In this document: piece by piece, positions 15,696-23,695 of the stretch
Layout: every line of letters begins with the position of its first letter
Numbering within the stretch: position 1 is the stretch's first letter
Origin: Bythopirellula sp.
GTDB taxonomy: Bacteria; Planctomycetota; Planctomycetia; Pirellulales; Lacipirellulaceae
Assembly (NCBI GenBank): GCA_028285205.1
Contig: JANQQA010000272.1
Span: 1-37,498, forward strand
Length of the DNA: 37,498 nt
Direction: 5' to 3'
Translations under genes and position numbers: made by a program
The notes under the pieces: generated by a model
Told to the model about the DNA's origin: nothing
Database searches by the model: none
The model's input: only the letters and a program-made list of their open reading frames with translations

Positions 15696-18600
15696 ATGCC
15701 CCGTCCCATGCTTCGCGCACTGATTCTCATCTGCATTGGCAGTTGGTTCATGGAACCAGCTTGCTGTAAATCCGTGGATTATCTGCGCGACATTCGCCCG
15801 ATCCTTTCCGATAAGTGCTACGCCTGCCACGGCCCCGACGAAGCCAGTCGTGAGGCGGACCTAAGGTTGGACCAACTCGCGTCTGCAATCACATCCGACA
15901 GCGCGCAGCACGCGGTAATCGTGCGCGGCGAGGCCGACAACAGCGAGCTGGTGCGGCGAATCGAATCCACAGATGCAGACTTGTTAATGCCACCGGCCGA
16001 CTCCGGCAAAGTGCTCTCTGCGGACGAGATCGCGATGATTCGCCAGTGGATCAAAGAAGGGGCAACGTGGAAACAGCATTGGGCTTTTGTACCACCGGAG
16101 CGACCCAGCGTTCCTCAAGGCAACGCCGCCTCGCCGATCGATTACTTCGTGCGGTCGAAACTGCGTGAGCGTGGCTTAGCACCTTCGCAGCGAGCAGCGA
16201 AAGAGATTCTAATCCGTCGCGTGACATTCGATTTGACCGGCCTGCCACCGACGTTGGAGGCGGTTGACGAATTCCTGAGCGATGACGCACCCAACGCCTA
16301 CGAGAAGGTGGTCGACCGACTGCTTGGTTCCCAACATTATGGCGAGCACATGGCCAGATTCTGGCTGGACGCGGCACGCTACGGCGACACGCACGGTTTG
16401 CACTTAGACAACTACCGCGAGATGTGGCCTTATCGCGACTGGGTGATCGACGCTTTCAACCGCAATATGCCCTTTGATCAGTTCGTGACTGAACAGCTGG
16501 CCGGCGATCTAGTGCCGAACGCTACCCTCGAGCAGCAGATTGCCACTGGCTTTTGCCGCGCACACGTATCGACGAACGAGGGGGGGTCGATCGAACAAGA
16601 AGTCTTCACGCGGAACGTTGTCGATCGTGTGAGCACCTTCGGAACTGTCTTTTTGGGTCTCACGCTGGAGTGTTCGTCATGCCATGATCACAAGTTTGAT
16701 CCGATCAGCCAGCGCGAGTTCTATCAGCTGTTCGCCTTCTTCAACAGTCTCGATGGCCCAGCGATGGATGGCAATGTGAAAGACCCCGCTCCGGTCGTCA
16801 GCGTGCCGAGCCCTGCGCAACAGGAAACGGTGAAATCGCTCGAAGCAGAGATTGCCAAACTGCAAACCTCGCGCGATGCACTCGGTGGAACTCGTAACCC
16901 GGAGTTCGAGTCATGGCTAACGTCGGTCGCCGAATCTGGCATTCCCAACGACGAGCTTCGAATTACCGATGATCTAGTTGTGCATTGCTCGTTTGACGGA
17001 GAATCAGGCAGAGAAGTTGTCAATCACCCCAAACCTGATCAACTCGGTCAGCTGGTAGGTTCTGTTGAACGCGTGGAAGGTGCTGAGGGTAGCGGTTTGC
17101 ATCTGCATGATGGTGGCCATGTGAATCTGGGCAATGTCGCCAGGCTCAACGACAGCGATTCGTTTAGCTTTGGCCTGTGGGTCAATCCATCCAATGGGCG
17201 CAATCGCGTAGTGCTCGGCAAGACGGACGCGTCGCAATTGCATCGCGGGTACGAACTGTCGCTGCTTGACGGACGGGTCACGGTGAAACTCAGTCGTCGT
17301 CAGCCCGGCTACGTGATCAAGGTAACCACACGAGAATCGTTGGTGCCAAACGACGAGTGGCATCACGTCTTCGTGACCTATGATGGCTCCAGGCGCGCCA
17401 GCGGCGTGACAATCTACGTCGACGGTCAGGCCCAGCCTGTGACGGTCTGGTCCGATGCGTTGCAGTTCAAAGGCGGCATCCGCAACAACCGTCCGCTGCT
17501 GATTGGCACGCGCGATCAGGGGCGAGATTTCCAGGGTAGCGTCGACGACGTACGCGTCTACGGTAAACGCCTGACCGATGCGGAAGTACGGGCAATCTAT
17601 CTGGAAAATCAGCTTTCTTTCGTCCACACCGTGCCGAGGAAGCGTTGGACAGACGACCAGATAACCTTGCTGTCTCACTTCTACCTGTTGAACCACGACG
17701 AGCAATTCCAACACAAGACCGAGAAGCTCGGCCAACTCCTAACGGCGCTGCAGCGGGAAAAACTCGCCATTCCCACCACGCTCGTGTACCGAGAGTTGAC
17801 CACCCCACGCGAAGCCCACGTCTTACAACGCGGAGAATACGACAAGCTAGGCGAGGTCGTTCACCGACACACGCCTTCGATGTTGCCACCGATGGCCCCG
17901 CAGCTGCCTCGCAACCGGCTCGGCCTGGCGCGCTGGCTGCTCAGCGACGCCAATCCATTGGTCAGCCGAGTCACAGTAAATCGCCTGTGGCAGCAGGTGT
18001 TCGGTACGGGTCTCGTCGAAACTAGCGAGGACTTCGGCAACCAGGGCGCGTTACCATCCCATCCCCAATTGTTGGACTGGCTGGCTACCGAGTTTCGCAC
18101 CAGTGGTTGGGATGTCAAAGCCCTGATGAAGTCGCTTGTCATGTCCGCGACCTACCAGCAGAGTACAAAAGCAACGCCGGAGTTGATTCAAAAGGATCCG
18201 AAAAACCGGTACCTGGCTCGTGGACCTCGCTACCGCCTCGACGCGGAGATGCTACGTGACCAGGCGCTGGCAGTCAGTGGATTGCTCGTGCCGTCGGTGG
18301 GGGGCCCCAGTGTCAAGCCGCCTCAACCCAAGGGACTGTGGCTGGCGGTCGGGTTCTCCAGTTCAAATACCGTCGAGTTCGTTGCAGACACCGACCCTCG
18401 GAAGATCCACAGGCGTTCGCTCTATGTCTTCTATAAGCGAACTTCGCCGCCACCGGCGATGAACACGTTCGACGCGCCCTCGCGTGAGTCCTCGTGCGTC
18501 CGACGCGAACGCACCAATACACCCTTGCAATCACTACTACTGATGAACGATCCGCAATATGTCGAGGCGGCACGTGCACTGGCGGCTCAAGTGATGCGAT

Positions 18601-18872
18601 CGCCGTCGAAAACTGACCAGCAGCGTGCAGAATTGATGTATCGCCTGTGCACCGCGCGCGACGCCGATGCGCTCACGATCGCGGAGCTAATGGATCTTTA
18701 TCACGCACAACGCAAGCGTTACCAAGCAGACCCGTCAGCCGCCGAGTCGTTGCTGTCGGTAATGTCCGACTATCGGTCGGATGACGAGTCGCTGGGCGCG
18801 AGTGAACATGCAGCTTGGACATTGGTCGCCAATCTGATCCTCAATCTGGACGAAGTCGTCACCAAGAATTGA
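15696..18872 (+). CDS. PSCyt1-DUF1549-LamG-DUF1553 protein (planctomycete cytochrome c-like)
   Basis: 1058 residues. A signal peptide (LRALILICIGSWFM) precedes the PSCyt1 domain with the haem-c motif CYACH at residues 41-45 and the usual MPP...L..DEI..IRQWIKEGA segment. DUF1549 follows (about 145-400) with KEILIRRVTFDLTGLPPT, RFWLDAARYGDTHG and a second CxxCH, CSSCHDHKFDPI, at 326-330. A LamG/concanavalin-like domain is inserted at about 427-635. DUF1553 fills the C-terminal third (LARWLLSDANPLVSRVTVNRLWQ, SSCVRRERTNTPLQSLLLMND). This family is nearly always paired with DUF1501, as here, and is thought to work in extracytoplasmic degradation of complex sugars; the biochemistry is unproven. 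The start could also be the ATG at 15708. Confidence 0.93.
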   Translation: MPRPMLRALILICIGSWFMEPACCKSVDYLRDIRPILSDKCYACHGPDEASREADLRLDQLASAITSDSAQHAVIVRGEADNSELVRRIESTDADLLMPPADSGKVLSADEIAMIRQWIKEGATWKQHWAFVPPERPSVPQGNAASPIDYFVRSKLRERGLAPSQRAAKEILIRRVTFDLTGLPPTLEAVDEFLSDDAPNAYEKVVDRLLGSQHYGEHMARFWLDAARYGDTHGLHLDNYREMWPYRDWVIDAFNRNMPFDQFVTEQLAGDLVPNATLEQQIATGFCRAHVSTNEGGSIEQEVFTRNVVDRVSTFGTVFLGLTLECSSCHDHKFDPISQREFYQLFAFFNSLDGPAMDGNVKDPAPVVSVPSPAQQETVKSLEAEIAKLQTSRDALGGTRNPEFESWLTSVAESGIPNDELRITDDLVVHCSFDGESGREVVNHPKPDQLGQLVGSVERVEGAEGSGLHLHDGGHVNLGNVARLNDSDSFSFGLWVNPSNGRNRVVLGKTDASQLHRGYELSLLDGRVTVKLSRRQPGYVIKVTTRESLVPNDEWHHVFVTYDGSRRASGVTIYVDGQAQPVTVWSDALQFKGGIRNNRPLLIGTRDQGRDFQGSVDDVRVYGKRLTDAEVRAIYLENQLSFVHTVPRKRWTDDQITLLSHFYLLNHDEQFQHKTEKLGQLLTALQREKLAIPTTLVYRELTTPREAHVLQRGEYDKLGEVVHRHTPSMLPPMAPQLPRNRLGLARWLLSDANPLVSRVTVNRLWQQVFGTGLVETSEDFGNQGALPSHPQLLDWLATEFRTSGWDVKALMKSLVMSATYQQSTKATPELIQKDPKNRYLARGPRYRLDAEMLRDQALAVSGLLVPSVGGPSVKPPQPKGLWLAVGFSSSNTVEFVADTDPRKIHRRSLYVFYKRTSPPPAMNTFDAPSRESSCVRRERTNTPLQSLLLMNDPQYVEAARALAAQVMRSPSKTDQQRAELMYRLCTARDADALTIAELMDLYHAQRKRYQADPSAAESLLSVMSDYRSDDESLGASEHAAWTLVANLILNLDEVVTKN

Positions 18873-18899
18873 ACTGCCCCGCGTTAGCGAGAAACGGTC

Positions 18900-20363
18900 A
18901 TGCATCCAATTCGCCAGCATCTCTCGACGATGACCCGCAGGCATTTTTTTCAGCGCGGGGCGATGGGGCTGGGCAGCGCCGCGCTGACATCGTTGTTGCC
19001 TGACGGGGCCAACGCAGCTGCCGGCACATTGGCTCCGACGATTGGCCTCCCCGAGCTTCCACACTTCGCACCCAGGGCAAAACGCGCGATTTACCTGTTC
19101 ATGGCAGGCGCTCCCTCGCAGATGGACATGTTCGATTACAAGCCACAGATGGCCGATTGGTTTGACAAGGACCTTCCCGAGTCGGTGCGACAAGGCCAGC
19201 GTCTCACAACGATGACGAGCGAACAGGCACGCTTTCCCGTCGCACCGTCAAAGTTCAAGTTCCGCCAGTATGGCAAGCATGGAGCGTGGATAAGTGACTT
19301 GCTGCCGTACCACGGACGCATGGCCGACGATTTGGCGATTGTGAAATCGCTCTACACCGAAGCAATCAATCACGATCCGGCGATCACCTACATTTGCACC
19401 GGCAACCAATTGCCCGGTCGCGCGAGCTTGGGAGCGTGGCTCAGCTACGGACTCGGCTCGATGAACGACAACTTGCCGACTTTCGTTGTGATTACGCCCT
19501 CCTGGAGCGGACCGCAGGAGGCTCAAGCACTCTACAATCGGCTATGGGGATCTGGTTTTCTGCCCAGCAAATACCAGGGAGTGGCGCTTCGCAGCCAAGG
19601 TGACCCAGTATTATTTCTATCGAATCCTCCCGGCATCGACCGCCAGGATCGTCGACGGATGCTCGATTCGCTCAGCAGACTGAATCAACGCACGCTCAGC
19701 GAATTTGGCGACCCCGAAACGCAGGCTCGCATTACGCAGTACGAGATGGCGTTTCGCATGCAAAGTTCGATCCCCGATCTAACAGATCTCGCTGACGAGC
19801 CACAACATGTGTTGGACATGTATGGCCCGGAAGTGAACAAACCAGGTACGTTTGCTGCCAGTTGCTTGTTGGCCCGTCGGATGGCGGAGCGAGACGTCCG
19901 CTTCGTTCAGATCTTTCATCGTGGCTGGGATCAACACAAGAACATCGCGGTCGATTTGCCCAGTCAGTGCCAGGACATCGATCAGCCATGTTGGGCGCTG
20001 ATCCAAGATCTCAAGCAACGCGGCCTGCTCGAAGACACGCTCATCGTCTGGGGCGGCGAGTTCGGACGGACCACTTACTGCCAGGGCGAACTAACCCGCG
20101 AGAACTACGGCCGCGACCACCATCCTAAGTGCTTCACGGTATGGCTCGCTGGTGGCGGCATTCAACCAGGACAGGTCTACGGCGATACCGACGACTTCAG
20201 CTACAACGTCGCGGACAAGCCGGTTCACATCCACGACCTGAACGCGACGATTCTGCATTGCCTTGGGATCGATCACGAGAAACTCGCCTACCGATTCCAA
20301 AGCCTCGACATGCGACTAACAGGTGTGGAACCTCAAGAAACTGTTCGTGAATTGCTGCTCTGA
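18900..20363 (+). CDS. DUF1501 protein with Tat signal
   Basis: 487 residues. The twin-arginine signal [18 protein letters not shown] shows export in folded form. The body is a sulfatase/alkaline-phosphatase-like fold typical of DUF1501: [69 protein letters not shown] and [20 protein letters not shown], with Asp/His residues that probably bind metal. It follows the PSCyt1/DUF1553 gene by 27 bases and is surely cotranscribed. The pair is a signature planctomycete module; substrates are unknown. An internal ATG (MTRRHFF, 18930) is an alternative start that keeps the whole Tat signal. Confidence 0.94.
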   Translation: MHPIRQHLSTMTRRHFFQRGAMGLGSAALTSLLPDGANAAAGTLAPTIGLPELPHFAPRAKRAIYLFMAGAPSQMDMFDYKPQMADWFDKDLPESVRQGQRLTTMTSEQARFPVAPSKFKFRQYGKHGAWISDLLPYHGRMADDLAIVKSLYTEAINHDPAITYICTGNQLPGRASLGAWLSYGLGSMNDNLPTFVVITPSWSGPQEAQALYNRLWGSGFLPSKYQGVALRSQGDPVLFLSNPPGIDRQDRRRMLDSLSRLNQRTLSEFGDPETQARITQYEMAFRMQSSIPDLTDLADEPQHVLDMYGPEVNKPGTFAASCLLARRMAERDVRFVQIFHRGWDQHKNIAVDLPSQCQDIDQPCWALIQDLKQRGLLEDTLIVWGGEFGRTTYCQGELTRENYGRDHHPKCFTVWLAGGGIQPGQVYGDTDDFSYNVADKPVHIHDLNATILHCLGIDHEKLAYRFQSLDMRLTGVEPQETVRELLL

Positions 20364-20478
20364 TGTCAAAGTCGGGTGCGCAGCGACAACACATCCTCGT
20401 CGCGAGAAACTGACCATCGGATAGCTCGACGACATTGAGATTACGGGCCGAGGGCCACGGGGATCGAATTCAGCATCA

Positions 20479-22032
20479 CTAAGCTGAGTCCACAACCCGA
20501 AATGCGTCCGCGACCCGGCGGTGGGCATTAGAAATCGCGTTATTCGCGTCGCGGACGCGATCAAAGTCGTTTGCTTCCAGCAAGTCCTTCAATTGCTCGA
20601 GGCGACCGCGAAGCAGCTTGGCTTTCGCCTGTTGATACTCACTGATCTTCCAGCAGCGCAAGTAGTAGCCTACCTGCAACCTCCGAGTGAGATCGTCATA
20701 TCTTTCGATGCTCTTGACGGCCTTCTCAACTTCCTTTCCGGACGCGTATGACAGGGCGTCGGCCTTTGCGTATACCATATCCTCAAGCGTCTGATCTGGA
20801 GATGGGTAGTAGACGAAGCAGCCGATCACGCTTAAGGCGATCAACCCAACAATGGCAGTGGCTCCCAACACCGGGCCGGGGACAGTCACGTCTAGCCAAG
20901 ACGGCTCCGCGGTCGCAGCGCTGTCCGCGGGCTCGGCGAGGGCAGCCTCAATGCGGTGCTCAGGGTCCCAGTACTTCAGCGCCAAACCCACCGCAAAGAA
21001 CAACATGACTGCCGCCAGTGAGGTCACTTCGTAAAGCTGTGCGTTGGAGGATAACTTCGCCCAAGCTCTGACAGCCAAGCTGACCGTTGACGATCCGTGA
21101 AACGGACATGCGTAAACATCGAAGGCGTGCGTGTGAGGGTGCTCGACGTCGCCTGCAGAATAGAGCGGATCGTTGACTGCGTACGCGATCATCAAGACGA
21201 CGGTCGTGAAGGTCAACAAGAACGCAGAGGCACGCTTAAAGCCATAGGTCTTCCACGCCCACGCGATCAGACCTAAATTGGCACCCGTCCCCAACGAGAG
21301 GAGGACATAGGCGGCCCCGACTGAGTTGCCATGAATAAACATCCCGCCAACCTGCATCATGACGTTGAGGGGAGTCGCATAGGCCGGTAGCGCAACTACC
21401 AACATTTTGAGCGGCGCCCAGATATCGGTGTGAGCCATCGAGTCGGTCAGGCTGCCATGGGGAAAAATTGCAGCTAGGAGGATGCTACCAGCCAAACCGA
21501 TCGCGGCGTAGATTGCCGTTGGCCCTGCCATGTGTCGCGCCGCAACGACGGCAACTGCGACCATTCGCTTCAGCCCCGGCGGAACCTGTGGCTCCTGCGG
21601 CACCTGGATCTCAGTGCCTTCAAACAACCAGTCCCACAACATACCCACAGTCGTCACGACAATCAGCGACCCGAGCGCGAATGTAAGTATCACGATTGGC
21701 GTCGAAAGAGTGAGACCATACAGCAGAGACAATGGGTTGAAGAGTGGAGCTGTGAGGGCAAATGCTAAGATCGCTCCGCCCCTTAACCCAGCACGACGTA
21801 GCTCGTATGCGATTGGGATCACGCCGATCGAACAAACGGGCAGTAGCATGCCCCAGAACCAGGCTTGCGGAAGGCTCCGCCAGCTCTTTCCTCCGAAGAT
21901 CTTGAACGTGAGCTCAGGTCCGAGCAGGCGGCGAAAGACGCCTGCTACGAACAACCCCACCAAGAGCGTAGGCGCTCCTGCAAGAGCTGCTTCTCCGAAT
22001 CGGACTAAGCCACCCCAGAATATCGCGTTCAT
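20479..22032 (-). CDS. Putative metal-efflux permease B (DUF318/ArsP-like) with C-terminal soluble domain
   Basis: 517 residues. The N-terminal 300 residues form the permease fold: PTLLVGLFVAGVFRR, then LLPVCSIGVIPIAYELRRAGL with Cys67, FALTAPLFNPLSLLYGL and later LVVALPAYATPLNVMMQVGG. A loop HPHTHAFDVYACPFHGS (about residues 303-319) is rich in His and Cys. Another helix pair follows, then about 120 soluble residues that look helical (LSYASGKEVEKAVKSIERYDDL, QAKAKLLRGRLEQLKDLL). Compared with permease A (27301-28512), the motif is CSIG rather than CSCS. It is the last gene of the six-gene run, 48 bases after the His-rich lipoprotein. AAAGGT precedes the ATG. Metal specificity is inferred from the neighbour's His/Asp tail. 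Confidence 0.82.
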   Translation of the reverse strand: MNAIFWGGLVRFGEAALAGAPTLLVGLFVAGVFRRLLGPELTFKIFGGKSWRSLPQAWFWGMLLPVCSIGVIPIAYELRRAGLRGGAILAFALTAPLFNPLSLLYGLTLSTPIVILTFALGSLIVVTTVGMLWDWLFEGTEIQVPQEPQVPPGLKRMVAVAVVAARHMAGPTAIYAAIGLAGSILLAAIFPHGSLTDSMAHTDIWAPLKMLVVALPAYATPLNVMMQVGGMFIHGNSVGAAYVLLSLGTGANLGLIAWAWKTYGFKRASAFLLTFTTVVLMIAYAVNDPLYSAGDVEHPHTHAFDVYACPFHGSSTVSLAVRAWAKLSSNAQLYEVTSLAAVMLFFAVGLALKYWDPEHRIEAALAEPADSAATAEPSWLDVTVPGPVLGATAIVGLIALSVIGCFVYYPSPDQTLEDMVYAKADALSYASGKEVEKAVKSIERYDDLTRRLQVGYYLRCWKISEYQQAKAKLLRGRLEQLKDLLEANDFDRVRDANNAISNAHRRVADAFRVVDSA

Positions 22033-22080
22033 CGATTACCTTTGCTCGTCTCCGTTGAAGACACGATCTGTCGCGCTTCC

Positions 22081-22704
22081 TTATTCAGACGCTTCCTCGT
22101 GGCTTTCTTCGTCATGGTCGTCTTCGTCGTGCCCATCTTCGTCATGGTCGTCTTCGTCGTGGCCATCCTCGTCGTGGGCGTCTTCGTCGTGATCATGGTC
22201 GTCATGCTTTGCGGGGGCTTCGGCTCCGCCCAGTTTCGGCAAATAGGCCTCGAGTGCCGCCACTCCCTCGTCGACGGTCGATTTGGCTGCGTCGTAGGCC
22301 GCCTGCTTGTCGCCGTCCTTCTTGTGAAATGCCGAATCAATCTCTCCGAACGCTTCAAACAGTCGATCGACCTCAGCCTTGATCGCATCCCACTCGCTTT
22401 CTGGCAGGTCGGTATCCGCCGCCAAATCGGGCATGGACTTCAGCAGGTGGCCAACTTTATGGAGCGGCTCGTGAGCGCTCTTGGGGTCGTCCTCCTCCAT
22501 GGCGGTCCGAATCGCATCGGCTATCTCCGTGAGTTCCGCGATCGCAGCCTGCAGATTCTTGGGTCGATCGGAATGGTCGTGATCATGACCATGGCCGTGA
22601 CCAGCGTCTTGCTTGCTTGCGTCCGCAGCTGGCTGGCAGCCAACGTTTAAGCAAGTTACGTTCACGCAAAGGACACCTAGAAAAAGTGCCGTGCAACTGT
22701 TCAT
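22081..22704 (-). CDS. His/Asp/Glu-rich lipoprotein, likely metal-binding
   Basis: 207 residues. The signal peptide ends in a plausible lipobox (CLNVGC), so the protein is lipid-anchored outside the inner membrane. A first metal-binding patch, GHGHGHDHDHSD, follows at once. The middle is a helical segment of about 130 residues (AIAELTEIADAIRTAMEEDD, ADTDLPESEWDAIKAEVDRLFEAF) resembling periplasmic four-helix sensors. The last 40 residues are repeats of DEDGHDEDDH, a strong acidic-His tail able to bind Zn2+, Cu2+ or Ni2+. It lies between moxR (31 bases) and permease B (48 bases). It may capture metal released by the permease; that is inference. GAGGA precedes the ATG. Confidence 0.85.
   Translation of the reverse strand: MNSCTALFLGVLCVNVTCLNVGCQPAADASKQDAGHGHGHDHDHSDRPKNLQAAIAELTEIADAIRTAMEEDDPKSAHEPLHKVGHLLKSMPDLAADTDLPESEWDAIKAEVDRLFEAFGEIDSAFHKKDGDKQAAYDAAKSTVDEGVAALEAYLPKLGGAEAPAKHDDHDHDEDAHDEDGHDEDDHDEDGHDEDDHDEESHEEASE
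22087..22205 (-). repeat. Low-complexity repeat coding for the acidic-His tail
   Basis: Degenerate copies of a short unit coding for HDED or HDEDGHDEDD run through this stretch. It is protein-level low complexity, prone to slippage, not a CRISPR or mobile repeat. Confidence 0.8.
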
Positions 22705-22735
22705 TTCAAATCCTCTTGGTTCGAGCGTGCAGGCG

Positions 22736-23695
22736 TTAATCCCACAAAGGGGTAGCCACGTCTGTCAGTATGGAATCGATAATCGGATCCGCGTTGCTGA
22801 AGTCTCCCGCGAGACGCACACTTAGGATCGGCTTGGCCACATCCTGGATGTCGTCAGGTGTGACAAACTGGCGACCCTGCAGGTAAGCACGCGCCTGAGC
22901 GACACGTTGCCAAATCAGCAGTCCGCGCGGACTCAGCCCGAGTGCAACTTCTGAGTGATTTCGTGTCGCTTCCGCGAGATCTACCAGATAGCGATTCACC
23001 TTTTCCGCGACCGTGATCTCAGCAACCTCGTTCTGAATATCGGCAAGTGACTCAGGTGTCAGCACAGTGCTCTCGGGGCGATGGTTTGTCGGAGCGCCAA
23101 CTTGTGCCGCAAGTATTTCCATTTCGGTGGCACGTCCAGGATATCCGATCGAGAGCCTCATCGCGAACCGATCGAGTTGCGCCTCGGGAAGTGGGTAGGC
23201 ACCGTGGCTGTCCACGGGATTCTGCGTCGCCACGACGAAGAATGTTGCTGGCAATCTATGCGTGAGTCGATCGATGGTGACTTGCCGCTCGGCCATCGCT
23301 TCAAACAGCGCGCTCTGAGTCCGGGGGGCTGCACGGTTGATCTCGTCGGCCAAGAGTATGTTCGCAAAGACGGGGCCTTCGCAGAACTCAAACTCGCGTG
23401 TCTTCTGGTTGAACATGCTGAAGCCGGTAATGTCGGTCGGCATCAGGTCCGGGGTGCACTGCACACGCGAATATTGGCCGCCGATCGCGTCTGCCAACGT
23501 TTTGGCGAGCGTGGTCTTGCCCAAACCCGGCAAGTCCTCAAGCAGCAAGTGTCCCCTTGCGAAGAGGCATGCAAGCACGAGTTCCACTACGTCTTCTTTG
23601 CCACGTATGGCCGAGTTCAGACGGTCGCGGAGAGACCTAATTGCATCGGACGACTCACGCTGCTCAGGAAACCTTACGACGGAATTCTCACTCAT
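22736..23695 (-). CDS. MoxR-family AAA+ ATPase
   Basis: 319 residues from the ATG at 23695. AAA+ marks: EDLPGLGKTTLAK (Walker A, about 53-65), GFSMFNQKTREFEFCEGPVFANILLADEINRA (Walker B, about 91-121), RTQSALFEAMAERQV, ATQNPVDSHGAYPLPEAQLDRF (sensor and arginine-finger region) and a C-terminal lid with ALGLSPRGLLIWQRVAQARA. MoxR ATPases act as chaperones that mature or insert metal cofactors into partner proteins and are usually paired with DUF58 proteins, as here. The start overlaps the stop of the transglutaminase-like gene as TAATG, with GGAAGAGG just upstream. The longer frame to 23839 lies inside the preceding gene and is not needed. Confidence 0.93.
   Translation of the reverse strand: MSENSVVRFPEQRESSDAIRSLRDRLNSAIRGKEDVVELVLACLFARGHLLLEDLPGLGKTTLAKTLADAIGGQYSRVQCTPDLMPTDITGFSMFNQKTREFEFCEGPVFANILLADEINRAAPRTQSALFEAMAERQVTIDRLTHRLPATFFVVATQNPVDSHGAYPLPEAQLDRFAMRLSIGYPGRATEMEILAAQVGAPTNHRPESTVLTPESLADIQNEVAEITVAEKVNRYLVDLAEATRNHSEVALGLSPRGLLIWQRVAQARAYLQGRQFVTPDDIQDVAKPILSVRLAGDFSNADPIIDSILTDVATPLWD

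Noticed and set aside
17004..17735. 243-codon minus-strand frame inside the PSCyt1/DUF1553 gene
   Set aside because: It lies opposite the LamG domain and has no start context or domain.
22087..22205. Possible CRISPR or tandem mobile repeat
   Set aside because: The repeats are short, degenerate, in frame and code for an acidic-His tail; there are no spacers.
22042..22650. 202-codon hydrophobic frame opposite the His-rich lipoprotein
   Set aside because: The Val/Phe runs are simply the complement of the His/Asp/Glu codons. The minus-strand frame has lipobox, ribosome binding site and operon context.
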